NCBI GenBank assembly: GCA_903902325.1
Contig: CAIUUO010000050.1
Span: forward strand, 1 to 64,000
DNA length: 64,000 bases
Origin: an uncultured Bacteroidia bacterium
Lineage (GTDB): Bacteria; Bacteroidota; Bacteroidia; Bacteroidales; Prolixibacteraceae
Direction of reading: 5' to 3'
The position numbers and the translations under genes are program-made. Under the pieces are notes generated by a model. The model did no database searches and was not told the DNA's origin. It was given only the letters and a program-made list of their open reading frames with translations. The first letter of the stretch is position 1; every line of letters starts with the position of its first letter. This document shows, piece by piece, positions 47,520-56,579 of this stretch.

Positions 47520-49139
47520 CTATTTAACTGAAAATTTTTTGTACTGCGAATTCAAAAAATTGACCATTTTGCTGTTTAATTCTTTTGCAATGGAAGCATA
47601 TTCTTTTTCGTTCACAACACTGACCGTCTCATTGGGGTCTTTTACATAATCGTACAGTTCAGTGGCTACTATCAGGTCCTCACTGAACGGTTTGTAACTC
47701 CGGAAACTGTCCTTCATCCAGATGGTATAGCGATATTTCCCGGTTCTGAGCGAATATCCCATGTACTGTCCATCAGACCATCCCAGCCTTTCCGTATCCA
47801 GTTTGTCAAGGGTACGCGGATATTGGCTGATTGAAAAGTCCTTGACGGTTGCTTTTGGATTCTTCATCACTGAAACCAAACTTTTCCCATCCAGGTGCGA
47901 TGGAATTGCGATGCCTGAGAGATCACACAACGTTGGGAATATATCAATGAATTCGGATGGCGATTTTGTTTTTGACGGATTGATTCCGGGGGAAGAGATG
48001 ATCAGCGGTGCATGGGTCGCCTGTTCAAAGTTGGTGTGTTTGCACCACAGGTTGTGGTCGCCCAGATGCCAGCCATGGTCGCCCCAAAGTATAACGATCG
48101 TGTTTTTGGATAATCCAAGTGAATCGAGCGTATTTAGGAGGATTCCAACCTGGGCATCAGTGTACGATGTCGCTGCATAATAGCCGTGTATCAGCTCCTT
48201 TTGCTTGTCAATCGGCATATCCAGCCCGACTTTCTGATCGGAAAAGGATGAAATTTCGGGTATGTCAGAATAGGCGTACAATTCTGCTGCGGTATGGTAG
48301 GCCATGTCCGGACTGTTTTTGGCTTTTTGCTGGAAAGGTGCCAGTGGCATCTTGTCCCTCTGGTATAGATCCCAGTATTTTTTTGGTGCAACGAAAGGTA
48401 AATGGGGCTTTGTCAGTCCAACTCCAAAGAAAAACGGGCGGCCATCTTTTGCAAGTTTTGCGAGTATTTCTTTGGCATGGACAGTGTTGGCACCATCAAT
48501 ATAGGCATTGTCCGGAACATCCACACATTCGACGGATGGCTTTATATATTTGTCAACAAATGCTGTAAGATCCTTACCCGTCAATCCTTTAGCCTGGCCT
48601 TCCTTAGTGTATTTGACGATCAGAGCCTTTGTTTCGGGTTTTTGGTACTGACCTTCGGGCTTTCCGGTGGAAGCCGGATAATATTTATCGGATTTTTTGA
48701 AATATGGAATGCTCCAGGATGGTTTGTCGAAGTCGTCGTCCACGCAGCGTGAATCGAAAATTTTACCAATTCCCGCAGTCTGGTATCCATTCGAAATAAA
48801 GTATTGTGGTAGAGAGAGAATATCCGGATTGACATCGCGCATCTTTGTTTTCAGGTCCCAGACACGGGTATAGTCGGGGCGCATCCCGGTCATCAGGCTG
48901 GCGCGTGTCGGTCCGCAGACTGCCTGTTGACAGTAGTTTTGCAGGAAGACTGTCCCATGTGAAGCAAGCTTGTCGATGTTGGGACTTTTAACTAGTTTAT
49001 CTCCATAACAACCCAGTACCGGTTTTAAATCGTCCACCGCAATGAAAAGAACATTCATTTTCTTTTCCTGAGCGGAGAGCTGAGTCAAGGTCAATCCGAC
49101 CTGCGCTAAAATGCCTATTGACGTCAATAAATTTTTCAT
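47520..49139 (-). CDS. S1-type sulfatase (iduronate-2-sulfatase-like)
   Basis: MNVLFIAVDDLKPVLGCYGD; AVCGPTRASLMTG; WGDHGWHLGDHNLWCKHTNFE. Confidence 0.9.
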   Translation of the reverse strand: MKNLLTSIGILAQVGLTLTQLSAQEKKMNVLFIAVDDLKPVLGCYGDKLVKSPNIDKLASHGTVFLQNYCQQAVCGPTRASLMTGMRPDYTRVWDLKTKMRDVNPDILSLPQYFISNGYQTAGIGKIFDSRCVDDDFDKPSWSIPYFKKSDKYYPASTGKPEGQYQKPETKALIVKYTKEGQAKGLTGKDLTAFVDKYIKPSVECVDVPDNAYIDGANTVHAKEILAKLAKDGRPFFFGVGLTKPHLPFVAPKKYWDLYQRDKMPLAPFQQKAKNSPDMAYHTAAELYAYSDIPEISSFSDQKVGLDMPIDKQKELIHGYYAATSYTDAQVGILLNTLDSLGLSKNTIVILWGDHGWHLGDHNLWCKHTNFEQATHAPLIISSPGINPSKTKSPSEFIDIFPTLCDLSGIAIPSHLDGKSLVSVMKNPKATVKDFSISQYPRTLDKLDTERLGWSDGQYMGYSLRTGKYRYTIWMKDSFRSYKPFSEDLIVATELYDYVKDPNETVSVVNEKEYASIAKELNSKMVNFLNSQYKKFSVK

Positions 49140-49154
49140 GCAATGCTAATTATA

Positions 49155-50165
49155 CTAATTCAACTCTTTTATTTTATTCTGGATGCCTTTCAGATCGGCG
49201 TTCTTATCTGCCGGGTAGGAGTAATTAAAAAGATACCAGTATTCTGTAAATGAAACCTCTTTCCCTGGAGCAATTGTTTCCATCGGACCGATGGGTTCAA
49301 TTTCGCACATCAGTTCCTTGTAAAAAACGCAGGCTGTACTTGCTGCAATTTCGCCATAATTTCTAAGCGGAAACACCGGGTATTTTTTAACGAAAAGCTG
49401 ATTGTCCCTTGTGATATATGCCAACCAACCTGCATAGCTATCCGTTACAATTTTAGGTTGTGATGGTATTCCGGTTACTTCAAGGATTCCCTCCCTGATC
49501 CGGATATTTACCTCCTTTTCAGGGATAAAATTAAGTGTTCTTCCCGGTCCATAGATTAAATAGCCCAACGGATATCTGCTTTCAGGATTAAGTGGCGACA
49601 ATGAAATACCGTTTCCTTTAACGAAGGTACGGCTCCAGTGGCAATATTTTTTCATTGATTTACTTGTATTCCTGATGGTCTGGGTAAATTCGAGACGACT
49701 GCCGTTTTTGGCAAGTTTGAATTTTCGTTTCAGTTGAACACCGGTGGCTGTATCTTCCTGACTGATCATTTCTGCTTCCCGCTCACCTGTTACACGGGCA
49801 TCCCACTTCCCCAGAAAAAGTGCCGGATGCGCTGGAATGGTTCTCTCAGGTCCGATATCTGACCTTCCGCCGGAAGGATGGATGAACTTTCCGGGTTCAT
49901 ATACATTACCATCCTGTGCATCATCTACATACAATACATTTTTGCCATTGAGTTCATATGCAAGAACTCTTCCGCCCAAATTAGGTTCCAACACGACCCG
50001 AACCGAATCATTGGACAATTCGATTGAGCCGGGATATTGTCGTTCGGTAATTATCCTTGATCCTTGAGACTGAGCTATGCTCCGGTTGCAAAGAAATGCC
50101 AGGACGATCATTATCACCAGATGAATGTTTTTTCTATGGAGGAGTATTGTTTGCAATTCAGACAA
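49155..50165 (-). CDS. DUF4380-like/galactose mutarotase-fold secreted protein
   Basis: VRVVLEPNLGGRVLAYELNGKNVLY, HWSRTFVKGNGI. Confidence 0.55.
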   Translation of the reverse strand: MSELQTILLHRKNIHLVIMIVLAFLCNRSIAQSQGSRIITERQYPGSIELSNDSVRVVLEPNLGGRVLAYELNGKNVLYVDDAQDGNVYEPGKFIHPSGGRSDIGPERTIPAHPALFLGKWDARVTGEREAEMISQEDTATGVQLKRKFKLAKNGSRLEFTQTIRNTSKSMKKYCHWSRTFVKGNGISLSPLNPESRYPLGYLIYGPGRTLNFIPEKEVNIRIREGILEVTGIPSQPKIVTDSYAGWLAYITRDNQLFVKKYPVFPLRNYGEIAASTACVFYKELMCEIEPIGPMETIAPGKEVSFTEYWYLFNYSYPADKNADLKGIQNKIKELN

Positions 50166-51674
50166 TTATTGAGATTGTTGGATAAATTCGCTGATAGTTG
50201 GCTTTCCTTTCAGGTAACCAAGTGATTCAAGAAAAAGATCAGTTTGATTGACAGTTTCACTGAAATATCGGCTCCCCTCTTTGGTTGCATCATGGTAGTT
50301 GAAAAATCCATGTTTTTGACCTTCATACAAAAACAGATCGCAACGGCAACCTGCCTCCTCCATTTTTTGTTTGTAGCGCCTTGCCGTCTCGACGGGGACC
50401 AAATCATCTTTGGTACCCAGAAAGACGATGGTTGGTGGGGTTCCTTTCCGGATGTTGTGAAAGGGTGATATTTCAGGATATCTTTCACCGATTCTGTCGT
50501 AACCGTACCCGGAAGGTCCGTTGTCGAATACCGGGTTGAACAATACGAGTGCATTGGGCAGGCAGCTAACTTTCAGGTTGTCATTGGCATCATTGAGACC
50601 TGGGATCGTCGCAGTCCCTGCGGCAAGATGACCCCCTGCAGAACCTCCTGAGGCTACAATTTTAGCGGTGTCGATGTGCAAAAGTGCCGCATTCCCGCGC
50701 AGGTATCTGATGACAGATTTCGCATCAGCCACTGCATCAAAAGGGGTCGTCTGATGACGGCTTTTTACCCGGTAATCGGCTAATGCGGTTATTATTCCGC
50801 GTGTAGAGAAATAATTGGCATGCGTTTCGAATTGCGAAACCTTGCCTGTATTCCAACCCCCTCCGAAGAAAAAAACGATTAGCGGATAACTGATTTTGTT
50901 GTTGAAATCAGTAGGATTCTTCACATATAACTTCAAAGCAATGGTGTCGATCTGCTTGTAGGTATACTCCCGAAATCCTGGTAAGAGTTGAGCTTGAACG
51001 GGAAGTTTAAATTCTATCACCACGTTGAAAAGAGGGGTGTCCTTGCTTAAATTCTTTACAACATGCACCATTGGTTCGGCAAATTTGACCGTATTAGGAA
51101 CCTGGATTCCTCCTCCCGGAGTTCCGTTGGGTTTGGTTCTTGGGTCAGTTAGCTGTACGTTGTTGAGACGCACAACCAACCGTTGGGCATGGCTGTGCAA
51201 TTCACGTGTATCGCCAGGGGCAAGTCTTTCTTCGAATACACGGATCTGGTCATCTTCATACACGATTTTGTTTTTTAATGGCTCGATCCATTTATCAGGT
51301 GATTTAAGCGGAGGATGGTTGGTCTTGAAAGCTACTTCAAAGTAAGCCCCGTCGGGTGTGCTATAGGATTCGCCTGACAGAAAGGCTGCCACATTTCCCC
51401 GTTCCAACCTGATAATCCCCTTACTGCTTTGGATTGTCAATTTGCCAAGTGCGACGATGACCCTGGTTCCAAAACCCGGTGTCAGGGCATTGTGGCAGGC
51501 GGCAGAATTGAACATGACCTTTACGTAATCGTTTTCTAAGGCCACCGAATCCTGAGGATTCATCACACTTTTTGCCTTTGCCCCGAACACGGAATGACCG
51601 GATTCAGGCTCATTTGAAAATGTAATTCCAAAGGAAAATACTGAGATTATCAGGAAGAAATAGAGAGATTTCAC
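50166..51674 (-). CDS. cupin-like N-terminal region fused to alpha/beta hydrolase (esterase)
   Basis: FEERLAPGDTRELHSHAQRLVVRL (cupin-like); VFFFGGGWNTG, VASGGSAGGHLAAGT (HSL/BD-FAE-like). Confidence 0.75.
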   Translation of the reverse strand: MKSLYFFLIISVFSFGITFSNEPESGHSVFGAKAKSVMNPQDSVALENDYVKVMFNSAACHNALTPGFGTRVIVALGKLTIQSSKGIIRLERGNVAAFLSGESYSTPDGAYFEVAFKTNHPPLKSPDKWIEPLKNKIVYEDDQIRVFEERLAPGDTRELHSHAQRLVVRLNNVQLTDPRTKPNGTPGGGIQVPNTVKFAEPMVHVVKNLSKDTPLFNVVIEFKLPVQAQLLPGFREYTYKQIDTIALKLYVKNPTDFNNKISYPLIVFFFGGGWNTGKVSQFETHANYFSTRGIITALADYRVKSRHQTTPFDAVADAKSVIRYLRGNAALLHIDTAKIVASGGSAGGHLAAGTATIPGLNDANDNLKVSCLPNALVLFNPVFDNGPSGYGYDRIGERYPEISPFHNIRKGTPPTIVFLGTKDDLVPVETARRYKQKMEEAGCRCDLFLYEGQKHGFFNYHDATKEGSRYFSETVNQTDLFLESLGYLKGKPTISEFIQQSQ

Positions 51675-51732
51675 TTTTTTTTGTACGTTTTTATCATTCG
51701 AATCCTAAATCCGCTATTCAGATGAAAAAATT

Positions 51733-53346
51733 TTAATTCTTGAAAAGTTTTGCACCTATTTTCCCGTTAAGACCTGAAAGATTAATCAGATACATTCCTT
51801 TATTGGAACTTTTACCGGTATAGTCACTACCATCCCAGGTTACTCTATAATTACCTTCCTCTTGAAAGGTATTTACGAGTGTATTAACTCTCTGACCTAT
51901 AATGTTGTAAACACTAACCTCCATCTTTTGTGCCTTTGTGACAGTATAAGAGATTTCGGTTTGATTTACAAATGGGTTAGGATAGCTGGTTTCCATCACA
52001 AATCCAAATTCTTTTGGTGCTCCAATTGGTGCATTTTTTTGAATAATTCCCTGAGCCCATTGAGTTTTAAGTGCCGGCCAGGCATTTAAATCACCCACAG
52101 GATAACCATTGTCACCAGCCTTGTAAGATTTCGAAGCAGTCGAATAACTGACATCCCACTCATAAGGATATAGTTCAGAGAAATTATTGGGGAAAACCGA
52201 TGCTTTGGGGTGCGTAATCCAATAGGTCAAGTAGTTATATAGTGCCATCCACGGAGAGGCATTCTTGAATACTAACTCTTCGGCATAATAGGCCTGTGGC
52301 AAGGAGGCACCCAAAAAGCCAATGATGGCATTGTTGATGGGCCTTACCATACCAATGGAGTCGTTGGGAGGTGTCTGATTGAAGAAGTCCACAAACTTCT
52401 TATCAAAATAGATGTTGTTGTTTCTCATTTCAACAGATGCCACCGGTAAAGCTTTTGAAAGACTGTCATGTGTGATGACTGCAAAGGCCTTGTCGGGCTG
52501 CATCTGCTCGGTTCTCCACCGGGCGGGGAAACGGTCTCCGAAGGTAAGCGGATCGGCAAAAATATTGTTGGTAATGATAGCTTTTTTCGTTTTTCCCAGC
52601 TGAACACAACCGTGATACCCCTGGATGTTCACAATGGTATTGTGATCCATCTTGAAATAATTGATAATGGGAGCCATGTTGCGGAATACCCGGTCTGTCA
52701 TATTGTACAAGGTACAGTTCTGTATCACTACGGTATCCACTGTTCCTGTATTTCGGAGATCAACGGCCCTTCCGTTTCCTCCGATTGAAATCTGATGGCC
52801 CAGGTTGCCCATGATGCAGTCAATGTAATAAAGTTTGACCCCATCAACCTGAACCGCGAGTGCACCTCCACGGTCATTGGTGATCCGGCAGCCCTTGAAA
52901 GTACACCTGTAATTTTTCCCGTACATGTTCAGGATTCTGTTTCCCAGGGTACCGTTGGAATGCTTTCCGTCGATCTCGATATTTTCCAGGGTGAAATTCT
53001 GCCTGGCGGTTATCATATTGGCAGAGGCGCCGGCACTGTTCAGCGTGTGAAAAATGATAGGCATTGTTCCTGTCCCGGCCTCAGAACGGATATAGAGATC
53101 AAAGTCTGCGCTGTTGATGGTGGAGGTTTCAAGGTAAACCTGTCCTCTTTTTAGTTCATAAACAACATTTTTGTTGGTCAGGCGGTTGGTGGCGTCCGCA
53201 TTGATCGCATTAAAGATCTGATCATAAACCAGGGGTTGGCCGGGAATGATACCCTGAATGGTGACCACCCGTTGCTGTGAAAAGGCCACATGCATGAGGA
53301 GGATAAGACCACCCAGCAAAATTGATTTTTTATATATTGTTTTCAT
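51733..53346 (-). CDS. right-handed beta-helix protein with T9SS C-terminal sorting domain
   Basis: Repetitive ENIEIDG..., NCTLYNMTDRVFRNMAPIINYFKMDHNTIVNIQGYHG; C-term TSYPNPFVNQTEISYTVTKAQKMEVSVYNIIGQRVNTLVN...G-K. Confidence 0.75.
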   Translation of the reverse strand: MKTIYKKSILLGGLILLMHVAFSQQRVVTIQGIIPGQPLVYDQIFNAINADATNRLTNKNVVYELKRGQVYLETSTINSADFDLYIRSEAGTGTMPIIFHTLNSAGASANMITARQNFTLENIEIDGKHSNGTLGNRILNMYGKNYRCTFKGCRITNDRGGALAVQVDGVKLYYIDCIMGNLGHQISIGGNGRAVDLRNTGTVDTVVIQNCTLYNMTDRVFRNMAPIINYFKMDHNTIVNIQGYHGCVQLGKTKKAIITNNIFADPLTFGDRFPARWRTEQMQPDKAFAVITHDSLSKALPVASVEMRNNNIYFDKKFVDFFNQTPPNDSIGMVRPINNAIIGFLGASLPQAYYAEELVFKNASPWMALYNYLTYWITHPKASVFPNNFSELYPYEWDVSYSTASKSYKAGDNGYPVGDLNAWPALKTQWAQGIIQKNAPIGAPKEFGFVMETSYPNPFVNQTEISYTVTKAQKMEVSVYNIIGQRVNTLVNTFQEEGNYRVTWDGSDYTGKSSNKGMYLINLSGLNGKIGAKLFKN

Positions 53347-53388
53347 CTTCTAATTTTTTATGACATTTTGAATAATGAAAGGATTTCC

Positions 53389-56322
53389 TCAAAAATTAAT
53401 TTCTACACCCAAATCAGCCGAAAACCCGTACATGTTCTCGTAGGTTGGATAGGCAGAGGTATACCTGAACCCTTTTTCTGTCGCGTTGGTCAGGTTGTTT
53501 AAATTCAGCAGGACACTGATGTATTTGTTGATCTTCTGCTTGGCAGTTACATCGAATCTTAAATAAGAATCTGTGTATTGATAATATCCTGACTGATCCG
53601 TATTTGGGTTAATACCAGTCAGTCTGTTTCCCTGGTAGCTCATCGATACCCGTGTTGAAAATCCCTTGAAGTCATAACCAATAAAACTATTTGCTGTGAA
53701 GTCAACCTGCGAAGGCATTCTGCTTTCAGTCAGCTTAAAATAGGACTTGGAGAAATCCACTACAAGTGTAGGCCTCACATTGTTATACATCACAATATCT
53801 TCGACCTTATTCCAGACTAAATAATAGGTGCTTGACCATAAACGGGTAAAATTGACCCCAAAAGCAAACCGGTTGAACGGTTCCGGCAGAAAATTGAAGT
53901 GTGTCTTGTAATCAAATTCAATACCCTTCACATAAGATTTATCTAGATTGGTATAATCTTCATTCAGGTCAAATGATTGCGGCGGTAGTCCGTTTTTTAC
54001 GGCATCTTCCGGCGAAAGGGTACCACTGATGGCATAAAACATGTTTTTGATTTGTTTGCTGTAACCGCCTATGGACAACAATCCGAATTTTCCTGTATAA
54101 AATGTAACGGAAAGATCATAGTTCCAGGCTGTAGCATGTTTCAGATCGGGATTTGCCTTGCTTACACTATAGTTACCTGCATTGTACCTGAACCGGGGAA
54201 TGATCCACATGTAATTCGGACGGGTAAGTGTTTTTGCTGCAGAAAGTCTGATATCCATCCATTTTGTCGGCGTGATTTTCAGGTGGGCGCTGGGTAACCA
54301 TTCACTGTATTTCTGCGAAGTGGTATCCGGTTCATAATAGCCGCTCAAACCCATGGCTCCATTAATTGACGAATATATTCCGTGGTAGGTATTGTTGGAA
54401 TTTTCGTATCGGATCCCCGGTATAAAGGTAATCAGGTCGCCGTAGTTTAATTTCAGCATGACATAACCGGCTGCTAATCTTTCGTCGGTGTCGTAATTTA
54501 GCTCTGCATTACTAGGATCGCTTACATATTCTGACATATGGTAAGTATGCCAGTCCCGGATCTGACTTTCGAGAATATTGGGAAACATATTGTAGGCTCC
54601 ATTCAGGATAGGAACATTCGTCTGCTCGTTGAAGTTAGACATTTGAATATTTCGGTTCGTAGTAACCGCGAGCGTACCACGAGGGTCATTCTTGATGGCC
54701 AGATCTGTTAGTGCCGGTTTAAGATAGTACTGCTGGTCTGAATAAAGGATACCGCTTCGTTTGCGCTTTTCAGTCTGGTATTTTCCTCCGAATTTTAAAT
54801 ATCCTGCTATTTTATCTCCCAGTTTTAGCGGGACTTCAAAATCAAGTTTGGCTGTATAGTTGGTTTGAGTCAGCGTGTCGGGGGTCCAGGTTGAGGCCCT
54901 TAAGAATGAAAGTGTATCCTTTTTCATGTTAACACTATTGAAAACAAGGCTGTCAGAGAACATCTTCGGATCGGAAATATTTTTGCCGACAGCTCCGGGT
55001 TTCAGGCCATAAGGCGCCCCCAGATCAAAGGTTAGGCTCATGTCGTAAGGATTGAAGTTCGTGGTCTTTACCCTTGTTAAACTCCAGTCAATCTTTAGTT
55101 TTTTAAGGTTCACCACACCACCAAGAGTACTGTTGATAGAGCTGGTTACACTTTCATTGACATTTGCAGTGTGAATTAACTCACCATTTCTGTTTACATT
55201 TATTGTTTGCGTAAAACTTTTTCTGGGTGACGAGTTGTAGATGTTTGTCAGATAGATACCACCAAAATCAAACTGATAATCTATCAATGCCAGTCCGCCA
55301 TAGCGCACGGTCTTTTGCTTCTTCTCTGTAAGGGTGGTATTGTCGATGTAAAATGAGTCTGCTTTTTCCGCATTCGGGTTAAAATAAGCAATATTCTGAC
55401 TTTGGGAGCTGCGGTCGCGACTTTCGTAGTTGACTTGTGCCATTACTCCCAGTTTTTTATTTAAAAAACGGGAAGAATAGTCCCAGGAGGCCCTGTAATT
55501 GCCAAACGACTGGTAAAGGTTATTGTACCCGCCGTAGAGCCTGACTTGATTGACAGGTATGTCTGATGCCTTTGAGATCACCAGGTTGATTGTCCCTGCA
55601 ATAGCGTCTGCATCCATGTCTGCGGTAGGTGATTTGAAGACTTCGATCCCCGAAAGCAATTCTGGTGAAATATTGCTCAAATCCACAGAACGATCCCCAT
55701 TGGTGCTATTATCCGTTGAAGGCTGTTGAATCCCATTGATTGTGACATTGCTGAATTTTGGATCCAGACCTCGCAAAACGACTTTTGATCCTTCACCATT
55801 GCTTCTTTCCAGGGAAACACCCGGCAGACGTCCGATTGCTTCGGCGGCATTCACATCCGGCAATTCACGGATCGCATCCTTGGAAACTACATTGACCAAT
55901 GCATTGGATTTTAGCTGCTGATTGATTGCTGCGTTCTGACCCCTGCGCTGGCTGCTTACAACAACTTCACCAAGGGTTACGAGAGGCTGGTCGAGTTCTA
56001 CAAGTAATTTTTTTCGTTCTCCCGCTTTAATCGTCACGGGAACCTCTTTTGCACTATACCCTATGTAAGATATGACCAATGTATAGTCACCTGGCTGAAG
56101 GTTGGCCAAACGGAAAAGGCCATCCAAATCGGTGACAATACCGTTTACAGTACCTTTTATCACAACCGTTGCAAAAGGTAGAACTTCTTTGGAGGACTGG
56201 TCTTTTACTACTCCCGAGATTTCACCGGGCGCAGATTTCTGAGCATACAGGGAATTCTGTTGCGAGAATGCCATCATGCACGTAATAAGCATAAAGCAAT
56301 AGATCCATCGTTTCCATTTCAT
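53389..56322 (-). CDS. TonB-dependent receptor, Caulobacter/Xanthomonas-type, with CarboxypepD_reg domain
   Basis: GEISGVVKDQSSKEVLPFATVVIKGTVNGIVTDLDGLF; ELPDVNAAEAIGRLPGVSLERSNGEGSKVVLRGLDPKFSNVTING; C-terminal beta-barrel. Confidence 0.88.
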   Translation of the reverse strand: MKWKRWIYCFMLITCMMAFSQQNSLYAQKSAPGEISGVVKDQSSKEVLPFATVVIKGTVNGIVTDLDGLFRLANLQPGDYTLVISYIGYSAKEVPVTIKAGERKKLLVELDQPLVTLGEVVVSSQRRGQNAAINQQLKSNALVNVVSKDAIRELPDVNAAEAIGRLPGVSLERSNGEGSKVVLRGLDPKFSNVTINGIQQPSTDNSTNGDRSVDLSNISPELLSGIEVFKSPTADMDADAIAGTINLVISKASDIPVNQVRLYGGYNNLYQSFGNYRASWDYSSRFLNKKLGVMAQVNYESRDRSSQSQNIAYFNPNAEKADSFYIDNTTLTEKKQKTVRYGGLALIDYQFDFGGIYLTNIYNSSPRKSFTQTINVNRNGELIHTANVNESVTSSINSTLGGVVNLKKLKIDWSLTRVKTTNFNPYDMSLTFDLGAPYGLKPGAVGKNISDPKMFSDSLVFNSVNMKKDTLSFLRASTWTPDTLTQTNYTAKLDFEVPLKLGDKIAGYLKFGGKYQTEKRKRSGILYSDQQYYLKPALTDLAIKNDPRGTLAVTTNRNIQMSNFNEQTNVPILNGAYNMFPNILESQIRDWHTYHMSEYVSDPSNAELNYDTDERLAAGYVMLKLNYGDLITFIPGIRYENSNNTYHGIYSSINGAMGLSGYYEPDTTSQKYSEWLPSAHLKITPTKWMDIRLSAAKTLTRPNYMWIIPRFRYNAGNYSVSKANPDLKHATAWNYDLSVTFYTGKFGLLSIGGYSKQIKNMFYAISGTLSPEDAVKNGLPPQSFDLNEDYTNLDKSYVKGIEFDYKTHFNFLPEPFNRFAFGVNFTRLWSSTYYLVWNKVEDIVMYNNVRPTLVVDFSKSYFKLTESRMPSQVDFTANSFIGYDFKGFSTRVSMSYQGNRLTGINPNTDQSGYYQYTDSYLRFDVTAKQKINKYISVLLNLNNLTNATEKGFRYTSAYPTYENMYGFSADLGVEINF

Positions 56323-56357
56323 AGTTCAGGATTTTAGTTGGTTATTCTTGGTTGATT

Positions 56358-56390
56358 TTATATAACAATGATATTTAAGTTGTTATATAA
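56358..56390. promoter_or_regulatory. palindromic element upstream of TonB receptor gene (operator candidate)
   Basis: ttatataacaa - 11 nt - ttgttatataa, perfect 11-bp arms about 36 bp upstream of the start codon. Confidence 0.5.
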
Positions 56391-56579
56391 TTTTGGGTTG
56401 ATTAGTCTCTGATATGATTAGTCTCCATTATGTCAATCAGATATCTCGAATCAAATTGGATCGAACTGTCAAAAAAGCTACTAAAAGGCAGTAAGACTTA
56501 AAATGATTTTGAGATATTCTGATTGAACATAATCGGTCTTAATTGTAAATATTTTGTGTTGGTAGAATATATACCACAA

